Assembly (NCBI GenBank): GCA_018373675.1
Contig: JAHAGQ010000003.1
Location: forward strand, 62,001-126,000
From: Collinsella sp.
GTDB lineage: Bacteria; Actinomycetota; Coriobacteriia; Coriobacteriales; Coriobacteriaceae
Direction of reading: 5' to 3'
Length of the DNA stretch: 64,000 bases
Position 1 is the first letter of the stretch, and every line of letters starts with the position of its first letter. Shown here piece after piece: positions 24,488 through 34,815 of this stretch. The position numbers and the translations under genes are program-made. The notes beneath the pieces are model-generated. The model had not been told where the DNA came from and did no database searches. It worked only from the letters and a program-made list of their open reading frames with translations.

Positions 24488-25252
24488 ATGCTGCTACCCG
24501 ATTCCAAGACCGAGCTCGTCCGCCGTGGCAACAAGGTCGTTTACGACCTGGGCGACAAGATCGTCAAGGTCTTTAACGAGACCAAGCCTGTCTCCGACGT
24601 GTTCAACGAGGCTTTGAATCTTGCCCGCATCAATGAGTGCGGCATCCGCAGCCCCAAGGCTCTCGAGGTTTCCCAGCTCGAGAACGCCAACGGCTGGGCG
24701 CTCGTGACCGAGAAGGTTCCGGGCACCACCCTTGCCGAGAAGATGACTGCCGAGCCCCAGCGCTTTGGTGAGTACCTCGAGATGTTCGTCGACCTCCAGA
24801 TCGAGATCCACGGCTACACCTCCCCGCTGCTCAACCGTCAGCGCGACAAGTTCGCCCGCATGATCGACAGCCTTGATCAGCTCAATGCCACCACGCGCTA
24901 CAACCTTCAGGAGCGTCTGGACGGCATGACCAAGGAGTTCAAGGTCTGCCACGGCGACTTCAACCCCTCCAACGTCATCGTCGGCGACGACGGCCAGCTC
25001 TATGTGTGCGACTGGGCACACGCCACCCAGGGCTCCCCTGCTGCCGACGTTGCCACCACCTACCTGCTCTTTGCCCTCAACAGCAAGGACCAGGCCGAGG
25101 CCTACCTGGAGCTCTACTGCGACCGTGCCGACATGCCCATGCAGGTCGTGCGTCAGTGGACGAGCATCGTCGCCGCTTCCGAGCTCGCTCGTAAGCGCAA
25201 CGTGAACGATGAGTTCCTGAAGAACTGGATCGACGTCGTCGATTATCAGTAA
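24488..25252 (+). CDS. APH/choline-kinase-fold phosphotransferase (TIGR02172-like)
   Basis: 254-residue protein with the kinase-like fold of aminoglycoside and choline kinases. The catalytic loop is HGDFNPSNVIV and the metal-binding motif is CDWAHA in place of DFG. An N-lobe lysine lies in GDKIVKVFNE and a hinge-like segment is WALVTEKVPGTTL. It resembles the TIGR02172 family, whose substrates are unknown. There is no reason to call it a resistance enzyme. It lies 90 bp downstream of adhE with its own GAAAGGA site, and ends at a strong terminator, so it may share the adhE transcript. Confidence 0.82.
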   Translation: MLLPDSKTELVRRGNKVVYDLGDKIVKVFNETKPVSDVFNEALNLARINECGIRSPKALEVSQLENANGWALVTEKVPGTTLAEKMTAEPQRFGEYLEMFVDLQIEIHGYTSPLLNRQRDKFARMIDSLDQLNATTRYNLQERLDGMTKEFKVCHGDFNPSNVIVGDDGQLYVCDWAHATQGSPAADVATTYLLFALNSKDQAEAYLELYCDRADMPMQVVRQWTSIVAASELARKRNVNDEFLKNWIDVVDYQ

Positions 25253-25288
25253 TATCTGAGCGATTTATTTCGCATCGGAGGCATAATG

Positions 25289-25324
25289 GAAAACCCCGCA
25301 GCTCGCATGGGCTGTGGGGTTTTC
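25289..25324 (+). terminator. Terminator after the kinase-like gene
   Basis: A 14-bp stem (25289-25302 with 25311-25324, one G-U pair) has an 8-nt loop, with a T-rich end (the stem ends in TTTTC, then CTTTTA). It lies 37 bp past the stop. Confidence 0.8.
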
Positions 25325-25356
25325 CTTTTAGATATCGAGGATGCTACAAGATAATA

Positions 25357-25400
25357 GGACGGCCCCGCATCTCCCCGATTGGAGAAATGCGGGGCCGTCC
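25357..25400 (-). terminator. Probable terminator after proS
   Basis: A long GC-rich stem (25357-25374 with 25381-25400, with a small AA bulge) lies 30 bp past the proS stop. The minus-strand tail (TATTATCTT) is moderately T-rich. It may act for the whole pyrH-to-proS operon. Confidence 0.65.
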
Positions 25401-25430
25401 CACATATCGAACTACAAGCGAAATCGTCGA

Positions 25431-27152
<1,722 letters not shown>

Positions 27153-28235
27153 TTATTTCTCCTCAATAAGCTTGTCGACCTCTGCCATAAGCGCGTCGAC
27201 AATTTGGTCCTCAGCTACTTTACCAATGATCTGGCCATGCGAAAAGAGCAAGGCCTGACCACGTCCGCAAGCAACGCCCAGGTCGGCATCAGAAGCCTCG
27301 CCGGGGCCATTAACGGCACATCCCATAACGGCAATCGAAAGCGGCGCGGTATAGTTCTTAAGCCGCTCGGTTACTTCCTCGGCAATGGGAATAAGGTTAA
27401 CCTGGCAGCGGGCGCACGTGGGGCACGATACAATCTCGGGGCCACGGCGACGCAGGCCCAACGACTGCAGAATACCCCAGGCAACCGGCGGCTCCTCAAC
27501 CGGATCGGCTGTGAGCGACACACGCATGGTGTCGCCAATGCCTTCGGAAAGCAAGATACCCAAGCCTACAGAGCTCTTGATGGTGCCCTGGAGCTTGGTC
27601 CCCGCCTCCGTCACGCCCAGGTGAAGCGGAACGTGGGGAATCTCACGCGACAGGGCTCGATAGGTATCGAGCGTCGTTTGCACGCTATGGGCCTTGGCCG
27701 AAAGCACAATGTTCGTAAAGCCGCGGTCCTCAAAGTGCTTGACGAAGCGCTCGCTCGACATCACGAGCTTTTCGGGCTGCGTGAGGTCGTCGCGCTCGGC
27801 GATATCCTGCTCAAGCGAACCAGCGTTGACACCGATGCGAATTGCGCAGCCCGCAGCACCCGCGGCATCGATGACAGCATCGACCTTGGCCCAATCGCCG
27901 ATATTACCGGGATTGATGCGGAGCTTGGCGGCACCGGCCTCCACAGCGCCAATGGCCAGCTTGTGGTTAAAGTGGATATCGGCAACGATTGGCACCGGAG
28001 ACTCGGCACAGATGGTGCGGAAACCCTCAAGCGCGGCCTCGGTGGGCACGCTCACACGCACGATATCGCAGCCAGCCTGCGCCAACGCGCACACTTGCGC
28101 AAGCGTTGCCTGGGCATCAGCGGTATCGGTGCAGGTCATGGATTGGACCACCACCGGCGCACCGCCACCGATCTGCACACCGCCCACATGCACGGGGCGC
28201 GTCAAATCGCGAGGCAAAGAATGGGATAAAGACAA
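27153..28235 (-). CDS. ispG: 4-hydroxy-3-methylbut-2-enyl-diphosphate synthase IspG
   Basis: Fe-S enzyme of the MEP isoprenoid pathway, 360 residues. The TIM-barrel N-terminus contains VHVGGVQIGGGAPVVVQSMTCTDT. The cluster cysteines lie in SCPTCARC and MGCAVNGPGE. The start is not certain. TTG 28235 is favoured because AGGGGAG sits 8 bp upstream; a GTG at 28244 would sit directly on that site. It is next to rseP and proS, and with dxr supplies isoprenoid units used by UppS. Confidence 0.93.
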   Translation of the reverse strand: MSLSHSLPRDLTRPVHVGGVQIGGGAPVVVQSMTCTDTADAQATLAQVCALAQAGCDIVRVSVPTEAALEGFRTICAESPVPIVADIHFNHKLAIGAVEAGAAKLRINPGNIGDWAKVDAVIDAAGAAGCAIRIGVNAGSLEQDIAERDDLTQPEKLVMSSERFVKHFEDRGFTNIVLSAKAHSVQTTLDTYRALSREIPHVPLHLGVTEAGTKLQGTIKSSVGLGILLSEGIGDTMRVSLTADPVEEPPVAWGILQSLGLRRRGPEIVSCPTCARCQVNLIPIAEEVTERLKNYTAPLSIAVMGCAVNGPGEASDADLGVACGRGQALLFSHGQIIGKVAEDQIVDALMAEVDKLIEEK

Positions 28236-28248
28236 TCCAAACACTCCC

Positions 28249-29610
28249 CTACAGAATAAATCGAAGGATGTCGGAACGAAGCATATAGACAAACAGCAGC
28301 GCAAAGAGCGCGATGCCCACATAGCTCACAATCGTCTGGACCTTGAGCGGAAGCTCGCGGCCCACAATCTTTTGAATGATCTCGATGACCAGCTTGCCGC
28401 CATCGAGTGGTGGGATGGGCAGCAGGTTCATAAAGCCAAGCGAGAACGAAATGAGGGCGGCAAACGAAAGGAACGTGGCAGGACCGGCAGCAGCAGCCTG
28501 TGAGGACATAACGCTAATACCCACGATCGAAGAAGACTGATCGAGAATCTCCATCGTATGCTGCGGCTGGAGCAGGCGCATCACGCCCTCCGCGGTCTGC
28601 ACAACATAGGAGAATGACAGACGCGCCGACGTGATGGGGTCTAAACGGACCACCTGCGTAGAGGCATACACACCTAGGCGCTCGTCCTCTTTGAGCGCAA
28701 CCGAGGTCGAATGCTGCTTGCCGTCGCGCTCATACTCAATGGCGATATCGTCCTTACCGGCGGCCTTGCCGATGGCATCGTAAACGTCCATCCAGGTAGA
28801 GCACGATACTCCGTCAACCGAAAGGATCGCGTCGCCGCCCTCGATACCCGCCTTGGCGGCAATAGACCCCTCGTCAACCTGACCGATCACGTTGGTATCC
28901 ATCGGCACGGTGACACCCGCAATAGAGTAGATGCTCATAAGCAGCAAAAAACCCGTCAGGATATTGACGAGAATGCCCGCGAGCAGCATAAAGGCGCGCT
29001 TGAGAAAGCCCTGGCCAAGATAAGTGTGCGAGCGCTCTTGCGCCAAGAAATCAGCCTCGCCGCACGGCAGCTCCCACACATCGCCCTCGGCAGTCGCATG
29101 CTCTCGATCGAACCGGCGGCCGTCAAAGGTGGTGTAACCCGCCGCGTCTCGCGGCAGCGTCTGATACTTGGTGGGATAGTAGCTCGGCGAGGGTTTCTCC
29201 CCTTCCTCATACCAGGGAGCGATGGAGCCCCAGCCCAGCAACAGAGCACAAGCCTCGAGCACATCCTCCTCGGAAAGCTCGAGCTCGACAGCAAGGTCGG
29301 CCACGGTCACGCGACCATGACGGTAGATAGCCGCGAGCACGCGATCGGCGCAGGAGACATCGGTCGGATCCATACCGCAGATGGCAGCGTAGCCACCCAG
29401 CAGCAGCGGGGTCACGCCAAACTTGGTTCCAATGCGACGCGACGTGTAATGGATGTCAAAGCGGCACGGCAGGCCCAAAAAGAACTCGGTCACACGGACG
29501 CCGCAGGCACGCGCCGCCAAAAAGTGGCCGCCCTCGTGCAAAAACACGAGGACGGAAAGCATCAGCAGGCCCCAAAAGACCGATGAGAGAACGCTCAGAA
29601 CAGTATCCAT
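28249..29610 (-). CDS. rseP: RseP-type site-2 intramembrane metalloprotease with large insertion
   Basis: Membrane zinc protease of the RseP/RasP group, 453 residues. HEGGH (residues 25-29) is the zinc motif in the first helix. A PDZ domain (around VDEGSIAAKAGIEGGDAILSVDG) and the C-terminal LLPIPPLDGG metal-binding motif are present. Between the first helix pair and the second there are about 100 extra residues. They contain a winged-helix-like stretch (LAAIYRHGRVTVADLAVELEL). It lies between dxr and ispG as in most bacteria. Substrate unknown. Confidence 0.9.
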   Translation of the reverse strand: MDTVLSVLSSVFWGLLMLSVLVFLHEGGHFLAARACGVRVTEFFLGLPCRFDIHYTSRRIGTKFGVTPLLLGGYAAICGMDPTDVSCADRVLAAIYRHGRVTVADLAVELELSEEDVLEACALLLGWGSIAPWYEEGEKPSPSYYPTKYQTLPRDAAGYTTFDGRRFDREHATAEGDVWELPCGEADFLAQERSHTYLGQGFLKRAFMLLAGILVNILTGFLLLMSIYSIAGVTVPMDTNVIGQVDEGSIAAKAGIEGGDAILSVDGVSCSTWMDVYDAIGKAAGKDDIAIEYERDGKQHSTSVALKEDERLGVYASTQVVRLDPITSARLSFSYVVQTAEGVMRLLQPQHTMEILDQSSSIVGISVMSSQAAAAGPATFLSFAALISFSLGFMNLLPIPPLDGGKLVIEIIQKIVGRELPLKVQTIVSYVGIALFALLFVYMLRSDILRFIL

Positions 29611-29635
29611 AAAACGAAAAAGCAATCCTTATGGG

Positions 29636-30823
29636 TTAGGAACGGGTTGCGGCGAGTACCTGCGCAGCCTTTTCACGCGCCCACGCATCGATGTCGCGAA
29701 GCTGCTCAAACGAATCGACCGCCTGCATATCGTGGGCATCCATGCAGGATTCCACAATGCGATCGATATCGGTAAAGCTGCAGCCATCGTGCAGGAAGGC
29801 ATCGACGGCGACCTCGTTGGCGGCATTGAGCACGCACGGCATGGTGCCACCCGTCTTGCCGGCACGCTCGGCCAGTGCCAGACAGCGGAAGGTATCCATG
29901 TCGGCAGCATCAAACGTGAGCTGCCCCAGCTCGCGGAAATCAATACGAGGCGCCGGGGTATCCCAACGCTCGGGATACGAGAACGCGAACTGGATGGGAA
30001 TACGCATGTCGGAAGCACCGAGATGCGCCATCACGGAGCCGTCGGCAAACTCGACCATAGAGTGAATCTTGGACTGACGCTGCACGACCACGTTAATGAA
30101 ATCGAGGTCGCAGTTAAACAGATGCATGGCCTCAATGCGCTCCAGGCCCTTGTTCATGAGGGTGGCGGAGTCGATGGTGATCTTGGCGCCCATGGCCCAC
30201 GTGGGATGTGCGAGGGCATCGGCACGCGTCACGCGATTGAGCTCGTCGCGCGTGCGGCCAAAAAACGGACCGCCCGAGCAGGTGAGCCAAATACAATGAG
30301 CCTCGCGTGGGTTCTCCCCCAGATAGCACTGGTAGATGGCGGAGTGCTCAGAGTCGACTGGAATAAGCTGGCCCGGTTGCGCCAACGGCATAAGCAAGTC
30401 GCCGCCGACGACGAGGGACTCCTTGTTGGCAAGGGCAAGACGCTTATTCGAGGTCAAGGCCGCATGGCTCGCCTCGAGACCGGCGGCGCCCACAATAGCG
30501 ACGAGCACGCAGTCGACATCGTCGCGACACGCGAGCTCGCAAACCGCCTGCGCGCCAACGCCGAGCTTCGTTCCCTCGGGCAACTCCTGCAGCACGGCGT
30601 CATCGCCATGAGCGACATCGGCCACGGCAACCGCCGGAACCGAGAACTCGCGGGCAGCGGCAACGAGCTCGGAGGTACTGGAGTTAACGGACAGCGCCGT
30701 CACCTGCAGGCGATCGGCATGCTGGCGGCACACATCGAGCGCCTGGGTGCCGATAGAGCCCGTACAACCCAGGATGGCAACACGGAGACGTCCATCGGGG
30801 CCATACGTCGTCTGGAAGGACAT
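29636..30823 (-). CDS. dxr: 1-deoxy-D-xylulose 5-phosphate reductoisomerase
   Basis: NADPH-dependent enzyme giving MEP, 395 residues. The NADPH site is ILGCTGSIGTQALDV. ALANKESLVVGGDLL and the substrate loop PVDSEHSAIYQCY are characteristic, as is SGGPFFGRT. Its ATG shares one base with the cdsA stop (TAATG), so translation is coupled. Confidence 0.97.
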   Translation of the reverse strand: MSFQTTYGPDGRLRVAILGCTGSIGTQALDVCRQHADRLQVTALSVNSSTSELVAAAREFSVPAVAVADVAHGDDAVLQELPEGTKLGVGAQAVCELACRDDVDCVLVAIVGAAGLEASHAALTSNKRLALANKESLVVGGDLLMPLAQPGQLIPVDSEHSAIYQCYLGENPREAHCIWLTCSGGPFFGRTRDELNRVTRADALAHPTWAMGAKITIDSATLMNKGLERIEAMHLFNCDLDFINVVVQRQSKIHSMVEFADGSVMAHLGASDMRIPIQFAFSYPERWDTPAPRIDFRELGQLTFDAADMDTFRCLALAERAGKTGGTMPCVLNAANEVAVDAFLHDGCSFTDIDRIVESCMDAHDMQAVDSFEQLRDIDAWAREKAAQVLAATRS

Positions 30824-31722
30824 TACAGCACGCCTCCGATCATCAAAAGCAGCTGCGCGGTAATGCAGCCAAAGATAAGCGAATCGCTACGATCGAGCAT
30901 GCCGCCATGGCCCGGGATAAGGTTGCCGGAATCCTTGACGCCCACACCGCGCTTGATGCGCGACTCGATGAGGTCGCCGATAACGCCCAGGACGGACACG
31001 ACCACGCCGCACAGCAGCGCATAGGGCAGGCTGAGCTTGTAGAAGTGCGTCGCCCACAGGATGAGCCATATCATAACCGAGCCAAGAATGCCGCCAACAA
31101 ACCCCTCCCAGCTCTTTTTGGGAGAGATCTTGGGGACCATCTTGTGTTTACCGATACGGCTGCCCACGATGTAGGCAAACGAATCGGAGACCCAAAGGGA
31201 CGAACAAACGCCCACCGAAAGCAGGGCGCCGGCAAAACCGGGCACGGCATCGCGCAGCAGCACGATAGCCGACAGCATAAAGCCAGTGTAGATGGGACCC
31301 ATGAGCGTCACGGCCACATCAGAGATGCGGGTACGCGGCGACCAGACATACCAAATGCCCACAGCGAGCATCAGGGCAAAAAGCAGGGCATTCAGCAGCA
31401 TCGAATCGCCCAACGCCGACAGCGGAAAGAGTACGGCGGCAGCGATACCCATGCGCTCGTTAGCCATCTTGCCATCGAGCCTTGTCATACGGAAAAACTC
31501 ATAGCAGCACAGACCGCTCATGACGGAAACAAAGATGGCCGTGGGCACAATACCCAAAACCAGGCACAGGATAAAGACAACGGCATAGACGATACCGGCG
31601 GCGGCACGGGTGATAAAGCCGGCAAGCCACGAACCGGTGCCATTCTTCGCTGCGGGCGCTCCCGCAGCGACGGCCTTGCGCTCAGATGTCTTGGGAGCAA
31701 TTGCCTTGGGACGATCGGACAC
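30823..31722 (-). CDS. cdsA: Phosphatidate cytidylyltransferase
   Basis: Integral membrane enzyme making CDP-diacylglycerol. It has 299 residues: a basic Ala-rich cytosolic N-terminus of about 35 residues and then 7-8 hydrophobic segments. The family signature near the C-terminus is KRGVGVKDSGNLIPGHGGMLDRSDSL. The start is GTG 31722 with GAGGAGG upstream. It is the usual neighbour of uppS and dxr. Confidence 0.96.
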   Translation of the reverse strand: MSDRPKAIAPKTSERKAVAAGAPAAKNGTGSWLAGFITRAAAGIVYAVVFILCLVLGIVPTAIFVSVMSGLCCYEFFRMTRLDGKMANERMGIAAAVLFPLSALGDSMLLNALLFALMLAVGIWYVWSPRTRISDVAVTLMGPIYTGFMLSAIVLLRDAVPGFAGALLSVGVCSSLWVSDSFAYIVGSRIGKHKMVPKISPKKSWEGFVGGILGSVMIWLILWATHFYKLSLPYALLCGVVVSVLGVIGDLIESRIKRGVGVKDSGNLIPGHGGMLDRSDSLIFGCITAQLLLMIGGVL

Positions 31723-31724
31723 GA

Positions 31725-32519
31725 TTAAGCCTCCTCGGTCTTGCTCAGACCACCAAACCTACGGTCACGGCCCTGATAGGCCAAAATGGCGTCGACAAGG
31801 CCCCAACGATCAAAGTCGGGCCAATAGGTATCGGTGACGTAGAATTCGGAATAAGCCACCTGCCACAGCAGATAGTTCGAAAGGCGCAGCTCACCAGAAG
31901 TGCGAATCACAAGCTCAGGATCGGGAAGGCCGGCGGTATAGAGGTGGGAAGCCACCATGTCGTCATCAATTGAGCCAGGATCGATCTTACCGGCGGCAGC
32001 GTCGAGTGCGATCTGACGGACAGCGCGGGTAATCTCGGCACGCGCGCCGTAGTTGACGGCAAGCGCCAGCGTCATGCCGGTGTGATTGGCGCACTCGGCA
32101 AGACCGCGTTCAAAATCGTCGCGGGTCTTCTTGGGCAGCGCGGAAATGTCACCCAAAAAGACAACGCGCACGTTTTCGCGCTTCAGAAGCGGCAGCTCGT
32201 CGATAAACGTCTTGGCAAACAGGTGCATCAAGACGTTGACCTCATGCTGCGGGCGGTTCCAGTTTTCGGTAGAAAACGCATAGGCCGAAAGCACGTCGAC
32301 GCCCAGACGCACGCAGGCGGTAATAATCTCACGAAGGGAGACGATACCCGCCTTGTGGCCCTCGGTGCGTGCAAGACCGCGCGATGTGGCCCAACGACCA
32401 TTGCCGTCCATGATGCACGAGATATGGTGCGGAATGTTATTGAGGTCAAGGTCGGAAAAACCGACGCCCGCAGGGGCGTCGGCAAAGTACTCGACCAGTT
32501 TATGCTCGTCGTATTGCAC
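31725..32519 (-). CDS. uppS: Isoprenyl diphosphate synthase UppS
   Basis: Cis-prenyltransferase making undecaprenyl diphosphate for wall synthesis, 264 residues. The diphosphate-binding motif is CIMDGNGRWA. YAFSTENWNRP and RTSGELRLSNYLLWQ are present. The start is GTG 32519, read from a GGAG embedded in the frr 3' end. The N-terminus is about 15-20 residues longer than in E. coli. Confidence 0.96.
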   Translation of the reverse strand: MQYDEHKLVEYFADAPAGVGFSDLDLNNIPHHISCIMDGNGRWATSRGLARTEGHKAGIVSLREIITACVRLGVDVLSAYAFSTENWNRPQHEVNVLMHLFAKTFIDELPLLKRENVRVVFLGDISALPKKTRDDFERGLAECANHTGMTLALAVNYGARAEITRAVRQIALDAAAGKIDPGSIDDDMVASHLYTAGLPDPELVIRTSGELRLSNYLLWQVAYSEFYVTDTYWPDFDRWGLVDAILAYQGRDRRFGGLSKTEEA

Positions 32520-32520
32520 C

Positions 32521-33057
32521 TTAGATCTCCATGACCTCGGCTTCTTTTTCCTTCAGAAGCTCCTCGACCTTGGCGACATACTCATCGGTGTGCTTCTGGA
32601 CCTTGGCCTGCTCGCGACGGACATCGTCCTCGGTGAGCTCCTCATCGCGCTCGAGCTTGTTGTTGAAGTCGCGACGGATGTTACGGATAGACACCTTGGC
32701 CTGCTCGGCGTACTCGCGGCACTCCTTGACGAGCTCGCGACGGCGCTCCTCGGTGGGAGCCGGGAACGGCAGACGAACGACGGTGCCATCGGAGTTGGGG
32801 GTAATACCCAGATCGGAAGCGCCGATGGCCTTGACGATAGCGTTGATGAGTGCCTTGTCCCACGGCTCGATGAGCAGCATGTGGGCCTCGGGGGTCTTGA
32901 CGGCGGCAACCTGCGTGACCGGCGTGGGAACACCGTAATAATCGACGGTGATGTCGGACAGAATGTTGGCATTGGCGCGGCCGGTACGGACCTTGGAGAA
33001 GTTATGCTTGAGGGACTCGAGCGACTTGTCCATATGGGCGGTGATGTTCTCTGCCAT
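32521..33057 (-). CDS. frr: Ribosome recycling factor
   Basis: Splits post-termination ribosomes with EF-G. The 178-residue protein has KVRTGRANANIL near the N-terminus and the conserved RVRLPFPAPTEERRRELV-like block. The rest is long helices making the three-helix bundle. It sits 2 bp after pyrH and 1 bp before uppS. Confidence 0.97.
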   Translation of the reverse strand: MAENITAHMDKSLESLKHNFSKVRTGRANANILSDITVDYYGVPTPVTQVAAVKTPEAHMLLIEPWDKALINAIVKAIGASDLGITPNSDGTVVRLPFPAPTEERRRELVKECREYAEQAKVSIRNIRRDFNNKLERDEELTEDDVRREQAKVQKHTDEYVAKVEELLKEKEAEVMEI

Positions 33058-33059
33058 GC

Positions 33060-33782
33060 TTAATCCTCCTGATAGACGAGCGTGCCGACGGGCTCACCCG
33101 CGAGCGCGCGCTTGACGGTGTCCTCGCCATCGATGTTGAGGACCAAAATCGGCATACGGTTGTCCTGGCACAGCGCCGTAGCCGTGGAATCCATAACCTG
33201 CAGACCGCGGACGAGCACCTCGTGATAGGTAATCTTGTCAAAACGGACGGCGTCGGCGCACTTGACGGGATCCTTGTCGTAGATGCCGTCAACCTTGGTG
33301 GCTTTAATCAGAATCTCGGCGCCGATCTCGCACGCACGAAGAGCCGCGGCGGTGTCGGTCGTAAAGTACGGATTGCCCGAACCGGCGGCAAAGATAACGA
33401 CGTTGCCCTTGGAAAGGTGGTTGATGGCGCGACGGCGAATATAGGGCTCGCAGATCTCGTTCATCTGGATAGCGCTCATAACGCGGCAGGGAACATCGTT
33501 GTGCTCGAAGGCATCCTGCAGGGCGAGCGCGTTCATAACGGTTGCCAGCATGCCCATGTAGTCGGCCTGAGCACGCTCCATGCCACCGGCAGCGCCGGCC
33601 ATGCCGCGGAAAATATTGCCGCCGCCGACAACGACGCCGACCTCATGGCCAACGGCGAGCAGCTCCTTGACCTGTTTGGCAAGATGGTCGGTAACCTTGG
33701 GGTCGATGCCATACTGGCCGTCGCCCATCAGTGCTTCGCCAGAAAGCTTAAGAAGCACGCGTTTATATCGGATGTCGGACAA
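33060..33782 (-). CDS. pyrH: Uridylate kinase
   Basis: Bacterial UMP kinase of the amino-acid kinase family, 240 residues. Motifs are RVLLKLSGEAL, VVVGGGNIFRG and FAAGSGNPYFTTDTAA. The start is read as TTG 33782 because AAAGGAGG lies 6 bp upstream and no ATG fits. It heads the pyrH-frr-uppS-cdsA-dxr-rseP-ispG-proS operon. Confidence 0.96.
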   Translation of the reverse strand: MSDIRYKRVLLKLSGEALMGDGQYGIDPKVTDHLAKQVKELLAVGHEVGVVVGGGNIFRGMAGAAGGMERAQADYMGMLATVMNALALQDAFEHNDVPCRVMSAIQMNEICEPYIRRRAINHLSKGNVVIFAAGSGNPYFTTDTAAALRACEIGAEILIKATKVDGIYDKDPVKCADAVRFDKITYHEVLVRGLQVMDSTATALCQDNRMPILVLNIDGEDTVKRALAGEPVGTLVYQED

Positions 33783-33812
33783 AGCGATCCTCCTTTAGAT
33801 TGAACTCTCAAC

Positions 33813-33821
33813 ATTCTATCA
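33813..33821 (-). promoter_or_regulatory. Extended -10 promoter for pyrH operon
   Basis: On the minus strand TG-A-TAGAAT (TAGAAT at 33813-33818) lies 30 bp upstream of the pyrH start, between the tsf terminator and pyrH. The short spacing predicts a leader of about 24 nt. Confidence 0.55.
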
Positions 33822-33841
33822 AAGGCTCTAAGAAGAGCCAT

Positions 33842-33877
33842 GAAAAAGCAGGCTGTGAGTAAAACCCACAGCCTGCT
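33842..33877 (-). terminator. Intrinsic terminator after tsf
   Basis: An 11-bp GC-rich stem (33847-33857 with 33867-33877) has a 9-nt loop and then five T on the minus strand. It begins 23 bp past the tsf stop and separates rpsB-tsf from the pyrH operon. Confidence 0.88.
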
Positions 33878-33900
33878 CATTACCAGCTACAAGAGCTTAT

Positions 33901-34770
33901 TTACTCGCCACGAACCAGACGGTCAAAGGCAACGACGGTAATGGTGTCGCCGAGCTCCTTGGAGACCTGCTCAGCGTACTTCTTGATGGTGAGGGAGCTG
34001 TCCTTGATGAACTCCTGCTCGGTGAGCACGGACTGCTTGTAGAACTTCTCCAGACGGCCGACAGCCATCTTCTCCTGGATAGCCTCGGGCTTACCGGACT
34101 CGGCAGCCTGAGCCATGTAGATCTGCTTCTCGTGCTCGACGGTCTCGGCCGGAACCTGATCGCGGGTAGCACAGATCGGGGCGACGGCGGCAACCTGAAG
34201 GGCAACGTCGTGAGCGAAGGTCTTGAAGGACTCAGCCTGAGCGGTCTCGGCCTTCTCGAAGGCGAACTCGACGAGGACGCCGATCTTACCACCCATGTGG
34301 ATGTAAGAAGCGAGCGCGCCGTTCTCAGCCTTGCGAGCAGCGAAGCGGGAGATCTTCATGTTCTCGCCCATGATGTGAATCATCTCGGTGAGCTCGGAGG
34401 AAACGGTCTCCTCGCCCATCGGCTTCTCGAGCAGATCGTCGACGTCAGCAGGCTCGGTGGTAGCGACAACCTCAGCGACCTTGGAAGCAAAGCCGGTGAA
34501 CTTGGCGTTGGAGCCAACGAAGTCGGTCTCACAGGAGAGCTCGAGCAGAGCGCCGGTCTTGCCATCCTCGGAGACGAACGCGGCGACAGCGCCCTCGTTG
34601 GTCTCACGGCCAGCCTTCTTGGCAGCCTTGGCAAGGCCGTTCTTACGCAGAACGTCGACAGCGGCGTCCATGTCGCCGTCAGCCTCGACGAGAGCCTTCT
34701 TGCACTCCATCATCGGGGAGTCGGTCATCTCGCGGAGCTGCTTAACCATAGCGGCGGTAATCTGGGCCAT
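33901..34770 (-). CDS. tsf: Elongation factor Ts
   Basis: Nucleotide exchange factor for EF-Tu, 289 residues. The UBA-like N-terminus is VKQLREMTDSPMMECKKALVEADGD. The Tu-interaction segment is GAVAAFVSEDGKTGALLELSCETDFV, and further C-terminal dimerization-domain sequence follows. ATG 34770 lies behind AAAGGA. It follows rpsB by 45 bp as in nearly all bacteria. Confidence 0.97.
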   Translation of the reverse strand: MAQITAAMVKQLREMTDSPMMECKKALVEADGDMDAAVDVLRKNGLAKAAKKAGRETNEGAVAAFVSEDGKTGALLELSCETDFVGSNAKFTGFASKVAEVVATTEPADVDDLLEKPMGEETVSSELTEMIHIMGENMKISRFAARKAENGALASYIHMGGKIGVLVEFAFEKAETAQAESFKTFAHDVALQVAAVAPICATRDQVPAETVEHEKQIYMAQAAESGKPEAIQEKMAVGRLEKFYKQSVLTEQEFIKDSSLTIKKYAEQVSKELGDTITVVAFDRLVRGE

Positions 34771-34815
34771 TGTGGTTCCTTTCAAAGAGATGAAAAAGAA
34801 TTAACTAAGACTGAT

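Noticed and set aside
24488..25252. Aminoglycoside resistance gene
   Set aside because: It shares only the kinase fold motifs; no resistance-family signature or mobile context is seen, and it sits in a metabolic locus.
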